Notes under the pieces: generated by a model
Told to the model about the DNA's origin: nothing
The model's database searches: none
What the model saw: the letters and a program-made list of their open reading frames with translations, nothing else
Origin: Anaerolineae bacterium
GTDB taxonomy: Bacteria > Chloroflexota > Anaerolineae > Aggregatilineales > JAFGMM01
Length of the DNA: 64,000 nucleotides
Reading direction: 5' to 3'
Assembly: GCA_027494055.1 (NCBI GenBank)
Contig: JAOSJO010000024.1
Span: 248,001-312,000, forward strand
Part shown: positions 53,311-63,473 of the stretch, piece by piece
How positions within the stretch are numbered: the stretch's first letter is position 1
Layout of the letters: every line of letters starts with the position of its first letter
Program-made: the position numbers and the translations under genes

Positions 53311-54037
53311 TTGTTCATCCAACAGGCGCTCAGCAGGCCCGCACTGCTCATCTCCTCCGCCATTGCGCTCGTCCTGCCATCGCAGTGCACGAGCTTGGTC
53401 ACGCCTACATGGCGAAGTTCATGGGCGACCCCACCGGCGTCGAGCACGGGCGGACGACGATCACATTTACGAACCCCTCAACCGCCAAAGAACGCAGATC
53501 ACGTTCATCAATCCCATCAGGTATTTCAACGTGATCGGGTTCCTCATGTTTCTCATCATCGGGTTTGGCTTCCTGGGGCAGGCGCCCGTTAATGCATACC
53601 GGATGCGCAATCCCCGCCTGGGTATGACGCTCGCTGTCGCCGCCGGGCCACTCTCGAACCTGCTGACCGCGCTTGTGTTCGCGATTCCCTGGTGGCTGGG
53701 GCTGTTCAACCCGCAGCAGCTTTTCACTAGTGTGTTGACGTCGCAGTACGTGCCGAGTCTTTCCGAGGTCGGCTACTACATCATTTTCTGGAACGTCCTT
53801 CTGTGCTTCTTCAACCTGCTGCCCTTCTACCCGCTGGATGGGTGGACCATCGTGCTTGGCCTGCTGCCGACCGACCTGGCCTACACCTGGGAACGCTACC
53901 GGACGCAGAGCTATTACCTGTTCTTCATCCTCATCATCCTCAGCATTCTGCCGATCCCCGGCGTGCCCAATATCTTCGGGCTGCTGATCTCGCAGCCGAC
54001 AAACGCCGTGGTCGGCTTTCTCACGCGGCTGGGGTAG
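53311..54037 (+). CDS. Site-2-protease-like M50 zinc peptidase (two frameshifts)
   Basis: About 241 aa, multi-pass membrane protease. Zinc site IAVHELGHAYMAKFMGD (HExxH) is near residue 30, after FIQQALSRPALLISSAIALV. The second zinc ligand motif is in FNLLPFYPLDGW (NxxPxxxxDG). Frame changes lie near 53375 and 53490. GGAGG six bases before TTG 53311 sets the start. It is the compact S2P type without PDZ domain and probably cuts membrane-bound proteins. First of a row with the HD gene. Confidence 0.82.
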
Positions 54038-54043
54038 CGGACG

Positions 54044-54562
54044 ATGGCGCTTTATCGCTTGCAGCAGGGCCTCCGCGCGCTCACTGCGTACACCCGGCCC
54101 GTCGATCTGGACACGGCGCGGGCCTATCTCGCCCCGTCGCTGCTGGACTTGTTCCTGAGGATGCGGCGCAGCGAGCAGCAGCACAGCCTCAACGTGCTGC
54201 ACGCTTTGCGCGCCGCCGGCCATACCCACCCCGACCTGATGACGGCGGCGCTGCTCCACGACGTGGGCAAGAGCCGCGCCCCGTATCATCTCTGGGACCG
54301 GGCGCTGGTTGTGCTGGCGGGCGTGTTCGCGCCGCGCCGCGCCGGAGCGTGGGGCGCGGCGGAGTCGCCAACGGGGTGGCGGCGGCCCTTTGTGGTGGCG
54401 GCGCAGCACCCGGCGTGGAGCGCCGCGATGGCCGGTGCGGCGGGGGCGTCGGCGGCGGCGGTGCAGCTCATCGCCCGGCACCAGGAGAAACTCGACCGCC
54501 CGCCGCGCGACGACATCGAGCAGCTGCTCTGCGCGCTCATCGCGGCAGATGGACGGCATTAG
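54044..54562 (+). CDS. HD-domain phosphohydrolase-like protein
   Basis: 172 aa. HSLNVLHALRAAG gives the first His, and MTAALLHDVGKSRAPY the HD doublet; IARHQEKLDRPP supplies a later His/Asp region. The helical HD fold typically hydrolyses nucleotide phosphates or cyclic nucleotides, but the substrate is not evident. Starts 6 bases after the M50 stop, so co-transcription is likely. Confidence 0.82.
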   Translation: MALYRLQQGLRALTAYTRPVDLDTARAYLAPSLLDLFLRMRRSEQQHSLNVLHALRAAGHTHPDLMTAALLHDVGKSRAPYHLWDRALVVLAGVFAPRRAGAWGAAESPTGWRRPFVVAAQHPAWSAAMAGAAGASAAAVQLIARHQEKLDRPPRDDIEQLLCALIAADGRH

Positions 54563-54580
54563 GACCACGAGAGAGGAACG

Positions 54581-55591
54581 ATGGCAGACGTATCGCTGAC
54601 GATCATCGGCTTGCGGCGCGTCGGCGTGTCGGTTGGGCTGGCGCTCAAGCGCTATCTCGAATCGCCTCGCGCGACGCACCGCTTTGTGATTACCGGCTCG
54701 GACCGCGAGCAGGACGCCGGCAAAGAGGCGGAGAAAATCGGCGCGATTGACCGGTATGTACGCAACCTCGGCGACGCCGTTGCCGGGGCGGACATTGTCT
54801 TCATCGACGCGACGCTAACGGACTTGCGTGCGTACCTGCAGGCCATCGGGCCGCTGCTCAAAGCCGGCTGTGTGGTGCTCGAAGCCGCCCCGCTCAAGCA
54901 GCCGCCGATAGAGTGGGCGGCGCGGTATCTGCCGGAGAGCGCCTACCTCGTGGGGCTGGCCCCCGTCATCAACCCGGACCTGCTGTACACGGTTGCGGCG
55001 GACGAGCCGGGCGCCGCCAGCGCGGAATTGTTCGACAACGGCAACCTGTACATCGCGCCCGCGCCGTCGTGCCCTTCGGAGGCGGTCCAGTTGGCGTCTG
55101 ACTGGGTCCAGCTGCTGGGCCTTGAGCCGCACTATCTGGAGCCGGCGGAGCACGACGGATTCGTCGCGGCGGTGGAGTTGTTGCCGATGGCGCTCGGCCT
55201 CACGCAGTTCAACGTGGTGACCAGCGCACCAAGCTGGGCCGACCTGCGCCGCCTGACCAACCCGCCGTTTGCGCTGTCCACGGTATCCGTGCTCCAGAAC
55301 CCGGCGGACCTGGCCGATCTGGTGGAGATGAACCGCGAGAACCTCCTGCACTACGTGGACCAGGCGGTTGAGCAGCTTGCGGCGCTGCGCGCCACCCTCA
55401 GCCGGGACGATACGACCGCGCTGAAGGCGGCGCTCGGCGAGGCGTCATCCCGGTACGTGCAGTGGTTATCACAGCGCGAGACGGGAGACTGGCAGGACCG
55501 CGCGCGGGTTGAGACGCCCACGCTGCGCAGCAGCTTCTTGCAGGGCCTGTTTGGCAATCTCTTCACGCGCGGCAAGAAGGATGAGGATTAG
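54581..55591 (+). CDS. Prephenate-dehydrogenase-like NAD(P)-binding protein
   Basis: 336 aa. N-terminal Rossmann loop reads LTIIGLRRVGVSVGLALKRY (GLxxxGxSxG), then VFIDATLTDLRAYLQAIGPLL as in TyrA. The C-terminal helical half (EHDGFVAAVELLPMALGLTQF and NRENLLHYVDQAVEQLAAL) resembles the dimerisation domain of prephenate dehydrogenases. Conserved catalytic His of TyrA is not obvious, so the reaction is open. Starts 18 bases after the HD gene. Confidence 0.65.
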   Translation: MADVSLTIIGLRRVGVSVGLALKRYLESPRATHRFVITGSDREQDAGKEAEKIGAIDRYVRNLGDAVAGADIVFIDATLTDLRAYLQAIGPLLKAGCVVLEAAPLKQPPIEWAARYLPESAYLVGLAPVINPDLLYTVAADEPGAASAELFDNGNLYIAPAPSCPSEAVQLASDWVQLLGLEPHYLEPAEHDGFVAAVELLPMALGLTQFNVVTSAPSWADLRRLTNPPFALSTVSVLQNPADLADLVEMNRENLLHYVDQAVEQLAALRATLSRDDTTALKAALGEASSRYVQWLSQRETGDWQDRARVETPTLRSSFLQGLFGNLFTRGKKDED

Positions 55592-55599
55592 GGCTGGTG

Positions 55600-56047
55600 A
55601 TGGGTACGCCGGTGTGGCTGATCGTTGAGGACGACCTGGAACTGCTGGAAGTGCTCCGCGCCATGTGCCGGCTCTGGGGCGTGGAGCCGTTGACCTTCGC
55701 TGACGGCGACGAGGCTGTGGCGTGGCTGGAGGCGGTCGCCAGCGGCGGGTACGGCGGCCCTCTGCCCGAAGCGGCCCTGCTCGACGTGCGCCTCCCCCGG
55801 CGAGAGCGGCCCGAACATCGGCGCGCGGATTCGCGCCATCCCTGCGCTGAGCGACGTGGCGATCCTCTTGATGACCGCCTACTGGATGTCGTCAGGCGAC
55901 CGGCGGGAGACTATCGCGCTCTGCAAGGCAGACCGGATGCTCGACAAACCGTTGCCGGATATGGACGACCTGAGGCAGATCATCGCGGAGACAGTCGCCG
56001 GGCGGCGCGCTGCTGCGCCGCCAGACGCGCAAGCGCCGTCGGCGTGA
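55600..56047 (+). CDS. Single-domain response regulator (one frameshift)
   Basis: About 148 aa receiver. VWLIVEDDLELLEVLRAMC gives the acidic pair, AALLDVRLP the phospho-Asp. After the frame change near 55797 (CTCCCCCGG) come GARIRAIPALSDVAILLMTAYW (Thr) and MLDKPLPDMDDL (Lys). No output domain, so it is a CheY-like relay. ATG 55600 is 9 bases past the previous stop. A strong terminator follows. Confidence 0.8.
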
Positions 56048-56074
56048 CGGCGCGATCACAGTGCCAGGCTGACA

Positions 56075-56101
56075 GGGGGCGCGCCGCCCCCTTTTGTTTT
56101 T
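56075..56101 (+). terminator. Intrinsic terminator of the M50-to-response-regulator operon
   Basis: GGGGGCG (56075-56081) and CGCCCCC (56085-56091) around CGC, followed by TTTTGTTTTT. The end of the convergent FHA gene lies at its right edge. Confidence 0.88.
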
Positions 56102-57062
56102 CAGCGACCTTGCGGCGCGGCGCCGGTGGGCGAGCTGGCGCCTTTCAGCCCGCGTTTGGCGGGGTCGCCGATGAGCACGCGCACCGCGCGGGCAAGCTCG
56201 TCGTAGCCGACCGGCTTGCCGAGGTAAACGTCAGCGCCGGCGCGCATCCCCTCGCGCACGGCTTCGGGGCTGGTCTTCGCCGACACGATCACAATCGGCA
56301 CATCGGCGGTGCGCAGGTCGCGGCGCAACAGACGGCAGACCTCCAGGCCGGAGAGGTCGGGCATCATCACGTCGAGCAGGATCAGGTCGGGCACGCTGGT
56401 CGAGATGGTGCGCATGGCGTCGCCGGTCGTCAGCGCCTGGCTGACGCGGTAGCCGTTCATCTCCAGAATGGTGCGGAAGATGTGCGCGAGTTCCGCATCG
56501 TCCTCCACGATCAGCACCTCTGGCGCGCGTGGCCGCCCGGTGCGCGAGTCTGTGAAGGGGTCGCGGCCTTTGGCGGCTTTCCTGGCGCGCGGGTTCTCTT
56601 CCTTGACCGTCTCGTGCGTGGGGACCATCGTAAACACGACCTCCACCCGCACCGAGCCGAACTCCAGGACATCCCCGTGCCGCAGGCGGTAGAGCTGCTC
56701 CGGGCGCAACTGGTAGCCGTTGAGCTTCGTGCCGTTGATGCTACTCAGATCGACGATATTTAACCTGTCCTGAGCGGCGCGGATCTCGGCGTGGCGGCGC
56801 GACACGCCGCCCCGATGCCGCCGTAGGGCGTGAGGTCAACGTCAGGGTAGAACTCGCTTTCGGGGTCAGAGCGGCCAATCACGATGGCGCCGGCGACATC
56901 CAGTTGGATCGAGATGGGGTGATCCACGACCCGCAACTGGATGACCCAGGGCGGTCCCCACGGGTGGTCGAGCGGCCCGGTGGGGCGGCCGGCCAGCTCC
57001 GGCGCCTCAGAGCCGTCGAGGCGGGCGGTCTGTCGTGCGTTCCTTTCCTCTTGTTCGTCCAT
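56101..57062 (-). CDS. FHA-domain / receiver-domain fusion protein (one frameshift)
   Basis: About 320 aa. N-terminal FHA domain: IVIGRSDPE, SRRHAEI and SSINGTKLNG carry the phosphothreonine-binding Arg, Ser and Asn. A linker (residues about 175-200) is followed by a receiver with VLIVEDDAELAHIF (acidic pair), LILLDVMMPDLSG (phospho-Asp), VSAKT (Thr/Ser) and VYLGKPV (Lys). It couples Ser/Thr-kinase signalling with two-component phosphorylation. The frame shifts near 56800-56808. I use ATG 57062; an upstream in-frame start at 57092 is possible. Confidence 0.8.
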
Positions 57063-57129
57063 TGCCACCACCGGCGTCACGCGCGGAGCCAACTGCCGGG
57101 CAAATTGATGGGGTAGGGTACCGCACTTC

Positions 57130-57137
57130 AGTATACA
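57130..57137 (-). promoter_or_regulatory. -10 box of the FHA-receiver gene
   Basis: Minus strand TGTATACT, 68 bases upstream of the ATG. No good -35 at normal spacing. Confidence 0.35.
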
Positions 57138-57205
57138 GAATTCCGCGCTTCAATACCAGCGCGCCGCACCTCAGGAGTCCGTCATGGTCGCCCCGCTGCC
57201 GGCGC

Positions 57206-60200
57206 TCACGCGGCTTTGTCAGCGTTCCTGGCCGGCCTCCCTCCCCTGAACCGCGCCGAGAAGTCGTCAAGCAGGCTGTACACGATGGGCACGACGAGCA
57301 GCGTCAGGAAGGTGCTGGTCGTCAGGCCGCCGATGACGACGGTGCCAAGCTCGGCGGCGACGATGGCCCCGCCGGGACCCATGAGCTGCGCGGCCAGCGG
57401 GATGAGCGCGAAGATCGCCGCGAGCGCCGTCATCAGGATCGGGCGCAGGCGAGTCTGCGCGCCCTCCACGAGCGCGGTATGCGCATCCATGCCGTGTTCC
57501 TTGCGGTTCTGCTGTACGCGGTCGATGAGCACGATGGCGTTGGTCACCACGATCCCCACCAGCATCAGCAGGCCCACCATCGCCGACAGGCCGAGCACGC
57601 GGTCTGTGAGCCACAGCGCAATCGCCGCACCCACGACCGCAAGCGGCAGGCTGAACAGAATGGTGAACGGGTGCAGGAACGACCGGAACGTGAACACCAT
57701 GACGAAGTACACCACGATGATCGCCAGCCCCATCGAGGTGATGATCTGCGAGAAGCCGGAGGTCTGGACCTCGGTTACGAAGCCCTCGCTCACCTGTACC
57801 TCATCGGTCAGGCCCTTGTCGGCCAGCATGGCGACCACAGTGTCCTTGGCAATCGCCGTCACGCCGAGCGTGTCCGCGGTCTCGAATTCGGCAGTGTACT
57901 GCACCGCCGACTCGCCATCGATGCGCAGGATCGCCGACTCGCCGGCCTGGCTGGCGAGTTCCAGCGAGCTGGAGATGTTGGCGACGCCTTCAATGCCCCT
58001 CAGCGCGGCGGCGACGTCGGGATCGATCTCGCGCAGCAGGTCGGGATCGCCGCTAAGCACAAGGTTCAGGCCGCCAAAGCCGGTCTCGGAGATCGTCGCA
58101 GCGGAGACGGTCACGTTCTCCGGGCCGAAGATGTCCTCGGCGCGGGCGCGGACCTCGCCGGCCAGCGCGTCCAGGTCGTGGCCCTGCGTCACCGCGACTG
58201 TGATCTGCGAGACCGCCTGGTCAACCCCCCGCCGCCAACCAGCGCCTCCAGGCTTGCGCCGCCGCTACCGATGACGGACTGGTAGGTCTCGACGATACCC
58301 TCATCTTTTAGCGTCTGGAAGTAGGTCTCCATTTCGCGCACCATCTCGTTGTTCTGGATGATGCCCGTGCCCTGCGGGAGGCTCACATCCACGGTGACCT
58401 GCGGCTCGCCGATGGGCGGGATGAACGTCCGGGGGCGGTTCGCGAGCAGGGCCATGCTCGCGATAAACAGCACGCCGGCGATGGCAAGCACGAGCGCGCG
58501 ATGGCTCAACGCCCATTCGAGCAACGGCGTGTAGATGCGAAGCAAGCCGCGCCGCTTCTCCACGTCGGAGATGATGTGCCCACCCTCTACGACCTGCTCA
58601 TGTCCAGGCGCGTCATGCGCGTGGAGGAACTGCCGCGCCAGCACCGGGATCGCCGTGATTGCCACGACGAACGACGCGCCGAGCGCATACGTAACCGCGA
58701 GGCCGAACGGCAGGAAGAACGCCCCGATGAGGCCGCCGGTCAGGCCGATGGGCAGGAACACCACGACCGTCGTCACGGTGGATGCGAAGATCGCGATGGA
58801 CACCTCGCGCGTGCCGTGCAGCGCGGCCTTGCGCACGTCCTCGCCCAGGTGCGCGCGGCGGTAGATGTTTTCAAGCACCACGATGGAGTCGTCGACGACG
58901 CGGCCAATGGCGACGGTGAGACCCGACAGCGTCATGATGTTGAGCGTGACGGTTGCCGGGAAGAAGTTGATGAGGAAATCCCAGATACCGCCCTGGCTCG
59001 CGGCCAGCGGCTCCAACAACTGGTGCATGAACGGCGGCACCCACAACATCAACGAGAGCGCAATCGCGACGCTGAGCGGGATGCTGATGGCCGTGACGAT
59101 GGTGCTGCGCCAGTTGCGGTTGAGGAAGAAGAAGATCACGATCACAGCGAAGATCGCGCCCAGGCCGCCCTCGCGGGTCACCCCCGCTGATGGACTCCTC
59201 GATGAAGCTGGCCTGCTCGAACCCAACCTCGATCTCGACGCCGGCAAGCTCGGCTTTGAGCGCGTCGAGCGCCTCGAAAAGGTCATGCGAGGCCGCGACC
59301 GTGTTTGCGTCGCCGTCCTTGAACGCGATGAGGAGCAGGCTGCCCTGTCCGTTGGTGCGCGTGACCGCGTTGCTGGGGATGAAGGCGTTGGCGGCGATCT
59401 CCTGGTACTGCTCTGGCAGCGTTGCAAGTGTCTCTTGCGCGAAGAGGCTGAGCACCGCCGGGTCGAGCTTGTCCAGGAAGCCGTCTTCATGCTCCATCAG
59501 ATAGGCGATGATTTCGGGCGTCAGGTCGCCGTAGAGCGCCTTGGCTGTGTCCGCGTCGAACTGGAGGATGACGTTCAGGAACCCCGCTGCGCCGAACTGG
59601 TTGTTCACGAGGTCGGCGGCGGTCTTCGGGAGGCGCGGGTCGTTCCACGTGGCGGGCATCGCGGGCGAGCTGCCGCTTGCCGCCCCGTTGCCGCCCGCGC
59701 CGAGGCCGCCCGCGCTGGCGGCAAGCGCGTCGAGTTCATCGCGCAGGTCTTCGGGGAGGTCATCCACATAGGCGGGCGGGAGCGCGGCCAGCGCCTCAGG
59801 CGTGAGGCGCATCAGCGCCGCCGGCGGGAGCGCGTTGAAAACGTCCGGCAGGAAGGAGCCGATGCTGCTCACCAGTTCAGGCGAGATGTCCTCCGGGCCG
59901 CAGAGCCGGGTCCCGCCAAGGAGCGGTTGGCGCGCCAGCAGCGTGAAGAAGGGCGGCAGGTCGCCGCCTTCCTCGGCAGCGGCGGCAAGCGCGCCTACCC
60001 CACCGACGGCCTCGGCGCGCTCATCGATCACGGCGCGCGTCGCCTCGTCCAGGCCGGCGACAAAATCAGCCGGGAGCCAGCCCAGTGTCTCAACCGGGAC
60101 CTGCGCCCACGTGTCGGCGTCGAGCGGGCTGAGCAGTTGCACGCCCGCGCCGCCCGGCGCCAGGGCAGCCAGCGCCGCGACGATTTCCGGCGTCAGGTCT

Positions 60201-61789
60201 TCCGGCCCGTCCAGCGCCAGTGGCAGGCCGAACTGCTGGCCGAGCGTGGTGAACAGGTGGAAGTAGACGGGCAGCTTGCCCGCCTCGGCGGCCTCGCGCG
60301 CCGCTTGGCCGGCCTCTGTGAAGCGGGTCTCGGCAGCGATGCGCGCGTCGGCGCGCGCTTTGAGCGTTTCGTTCATGCCGGCGGCGTAGTCCGGCGGCAG
60401 CCACGCAAGCGTGTCGGCGGGCAGCGCCTCGACCGCCGCCTCGACACGCAGTTCGTTGAGCAGGCCCTCCCGCGTCACCAGGGGCACGCCCAGCCCATCG
60501 ACCAGCGCCAGCACCAGGTTGGTGAGTTCGGGCGTCAGGTCTTCATAGTCTTCCACCGCCTGCCCACCCAGCGCCGCGCCTATCTGCCCCCGATGAGCTT
60601 CCAGAAGGGCGTGGCGATGGGCGTCCCGCCGCCTTCGCCGGGGTTGTCGGGCGCGGAATTGTCCTCGGCGGCGGCGACTTCGGTGAAGTCCGACTCGCCC
60701 GGCAGGACCTGTCCGCCCTGTACGGTGATCTCGGCGACGCCCTCGACGGACTCAAGCCGAGGGACGATCTCATCCTCGACCAGGTTGCGCAGTTCCGCCT
60801 GGGTGAAGTCGCCGCTGATGCTAATAAAGGCCAGAGGCAGGTCGGCGAAGCTGAAGGTGATCAACTGCGGCGGCGAGGCGCGCCACCCAGATGGCAGGTC
60901 AGTCGCCGGGTCGGGCGAGGCCTTGCCGGCAATCACGGCGTCAAGCTGCTGGCGGCTGCACGCGCCCATGCCGGCGGTGAGTTCCGCGGGCAGTGCCTGG
61001 ATGACGTCCGGGGACATGGCAAAGAGGTAGCTCTCGACCAGTTCGCCGCCGTTGTTGCGGAAGTGATCGACCATCGTGGGTGCGACATCTAGGATGCGCG
61101 CGACCGTCTCCGGGGTCAGGTCGCTGGTGCGCGCGATGCCGGTCCAGCTTTGCGGGAGCGCGACCGCTGGGGCCGGCGCTTGCCGCCCCTCGGCGATGTC
61201 GATCACCGCCGCGCGCGTCGCGGCCGGCAGGCCGTCGATGAAATCGTCGGGAAGCGCGCCAGCGGCCTCCGGCGAGAGGCTGTGCAGGTGGCTGGCGGTC
61301 AGGTCGTCGAACAGGAACGGCCAGCGCGCGCTGGCTTCTTCGATAGCGGCTGGGGTCAGGTCGGCAGTGGTGCGGAGCTTCCGCACGTCCACCGAGTCCC
61401 ACAGGCGCGCCAGCCCAGACTCGGCCCAGACCGCGCCGTTGCCTTCCCTGATTGCGTCGCGCAGCGCTTCCTGGTTGATGCCGAACTCGCTGCTGAGCTG
61501 GAGGAAGCTGAACCCACCGCCGGTGGTCGATTGCACGTTGGATACGCCCTCAACTGATGCCGCCCGCTCTTCCATGGGGATGGTGAGCAGGTTGACCAGC
61601 TCCTCCGCCGTCATTCCAGAAGCCTGGAGGAGCACATACGCCTGGGGATGTCGATGGGGGGAGCAGTTCCTGGTTGAAACGCGGGAAGGCCACGACACCC
61701 AGGATGAGGGCGAGAAGCGATAGCCCGATGGTAACGTAACGAAACCGCAACGATAACCGCGTGACGCCAGCAAACAGGTTCTTAAACAT
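57206..61789 (-). CDS. Very large RND-family permease with repetitive periplasmic insert (four frameshifts)
   Basis: About 1,527 aa, against 1,030-1,060 for AcrB-type pumps. N-terminus MFKNLFAGVTRLSLRFRYVT with the first TM helix, then AEELVNLLTIPMEERAASVEGV (the PN1 strand) and SFLQLSSEFG. A roughly 600-residue insert follows, with about six DLTPE-type units. FAVIVIFFFLNRNW begins the second TM bundle; TLSGLTVAIGRVVDDSIVVLENIYR holds the TM4 Asp pair of proton-driven RND pumps. The second half repeats the plan (FSQIITSMGLAIIVVYFVMVFTFR, LLMLVGIVVTNAIVLIDRV). Frame changes lie in C/G runs near 61655, 60575, 59183 and 58227. No adaptor or outer-membrane gene adjoins it. Confidence 0.85.
59400..61370 (-). 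repeat. Tandem DLTPE protein repeats within the RND permease
   Basis: Units begin near 61365 (DLTPAAIEEA), 61124 (DLTPETVARI), 60541 (DLTPELTNLV), 60200 (DLTPEIVAAL), 59890 (DISPELVSSI) and 59525 (DLTPEIIAYL). Each is followed by a helical stretch, then a P-x-x-x-(hydrophobic)-x-x-LP and a GL/GM/DL turn. Unit spacing varies (80-195 residues), so it is a diverged rather than recent array. Confidence 0.7.
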
Positions 61790-61957
61790 TACAGGCTCGC
61801 TTTCCGATGTGGGCTGAGAAGTCCTCGGTGGACAGGGCCAGGCAACGCGGGGGATTATATCCGTATGCGCCAGGTGGCACAAAGACCATCGACGCCCCGC
61901 TGCTGACAGACACATATCTGAGGTGCGCGCGAGCGCTCCTTATACCGAATACGCAGA

Positions 61958-61980
61958 AGCCGCACAGGCGTTGTGCGGCT
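61958..61980 (-). terminator. Hairpin terminator of the glycosyltransferase gene
   Basis: AGCCGCACA (61958-61966) pairs perfectly with TGTGCGGCT (61972-61980), 28 bases after the GT4 stop on the minus strand. Confidence 0.6.
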
Positions 61981-62007
61981 CCGGTAGCAGAGTGCGGCTG
62001 GAGGCGC

Positions 62008-63295
62008 TCAGTCCCCCAGGCTCCGGTTGAGCAGCGCGACCAGCGCCTTCTCCAGGTTGGTGTAGGAGTAATGGTGGCGCGCGACCTCGAAGTTGTGCTC
62101 CACCATCTCATTGACGCGACCGGGGTCGTTCAGCACGGCCAGGGTCTGCTCAACGACTTCCTCGGTGATGTAGTCCTCAAACTCGATGACCTTGAAGCCC
62201 TTGGGGCGGATGTCGGTGCGGTAGATTTCGTAAGTGCTCATCACGAGCGGCCGGCAGAAGAAGATGGCTTCCAGAAAAGCATTGCCGAAGCCCTCAATGG
62301 TGGAGGGGTAGGTGATAAGGTCCGCAGACTGGTAGGCATCGGCGAGGGCGTAGACTTTGCGCCCCTTCCGGCGTGCGGCCACGCTGGTGGTTGAAGATGT
62401 CGGCGGCAAGGCGCACGCTCACCCCCAGGAGGTCGATGTATTCGCGCAGATAAGCGGCGTAACTGGAGCCTTCGTCGCCCCAGGCGTGGGAGATCACGAG
62501 CGTCGCCGGGGCTTCCAGGCGCTTCGTCAGCTCGATGGCGCGCTCGATGCGCTTGCGCGGGACGATCCGCGTGGGCTGGAGGAGGAAGTACTCATCTGGC
62601 GCGATTTCCAGGGTCGCGCGGAGGTCGTCGGCGTAGCCGTCGGGTTGTGGCGGCGACGAATCGAAATCCATCACGTTGGGCACGACTACCGAGCTTGCCC
62701 CGGTTCGCAGGGCGAGCTGGCGCTGCGCGAAGCTGTTGATGACGATGTGGTTGACCGACGGCAGGACCGGCGGGAAGGCTGCGCGCAGGTAGTCTCCGGC
62801 GGCGTTGACTGCGTAGCGCGAACGCTCCCAGGCGAAGTCGTGATGGTGACCGAGGGTGGGGATCCGCGTTTCGGCGATCATTTCTGTCAGCGCGAGGCCA
62901 AGCGGTACGTTCATCGGGATTGCCAGGGCGTTTTCGACGATGAGAAGCTGCAGATCGAACCGGCGCACGAACTGGTCTAGGTGGCGCTTGAGGTGATTCT
63001 TGAGCTTCTCGATGGTCTCGGAGGTTTCGGGGCGGCGGATGTAGTCGTCGAACAGATCGACAGTCAGGTCGCGGATGGTCGGGTGGTCGAAATGGGCCTC
63101 TTCCACGACGTAAGAGTGATCGTCCGGCCACTCCGACTCGTCGGCGAAGAAGAAACACTCGTGTCCCAGGTGTGAGAGCACCTTCACCCACTTCGCGGTC
63201 TCCAGCGAGACGCCGTCCGTTCCGGAGAGCCGGGTCGATATGAAGCCGATGCGCGCCGGCGAGTCAGTCACGGTGTCCTCGCTCTTTTGTTCCAT
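62008..63295 (-). CDS. Glycosyltransferase family 4 (GT-B) protein (one frameshift)
   Basis: About 429 aa. N-terminal RIGFISTRLSGTDGVSLETAKW with the acceptor-domain Gly loop. The donor domain begins LLQPTRIVPRKRIERAIELTKRL; after a frame change near 62375 it has YPSTIEGFGNAFLEAIFF, the E-x7-E motif of GT4 enzymes. LVMSTYEIYRTDI follows. It transfers a sugar from a nucleotide-sugar in the cytosol, retaining type. Sugar and acceptor unknown. ATG 63295 was chosen by homology-like start MEQKSED; ribosome site weak. Ends before the large RND gene on the same strand. Confidence 0.82.
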
Positions 63296-63434
63296 GGCGT
63301 GGCGGCGGTCGAAATGAAAAGCCCTGCTCCCAATGCTACACGACCCCGCGCGCGTCGCCAAGCGGGCGACGCCTCAGGGGGCGCAGGTGGCCGTATGGCG
63401 TTGTCTCTTAGAAGGGTCGGGCGGGAGTTGGGTA

Positions 63435-63461
63435 GGGGGCGCACTCAGGGCGTGCGCCCCC
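63435..63461 (-). terminator. Hairpin terminator after the GltD-like gene
   Basis: GGGGGCGCAC (63435-63444) pairs perfectly with GTGCGCCCCC (63452-63461), 12 bases after the stop on the minus strand. Confidence 0.65.
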
Positions 63462-63473
63462 GTGGACGGCTGG

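Noticed and set aside
57035..58285. 416-aa ORF on the plus strand
   Set aside because: Antisense of the RND permease C-terminal half; composition of a shadow.
58865..61030. 721-aa ORF on the plus strand
   Set aside because: Antisense of the RND insert; Arg-rich with no recognisable domain.
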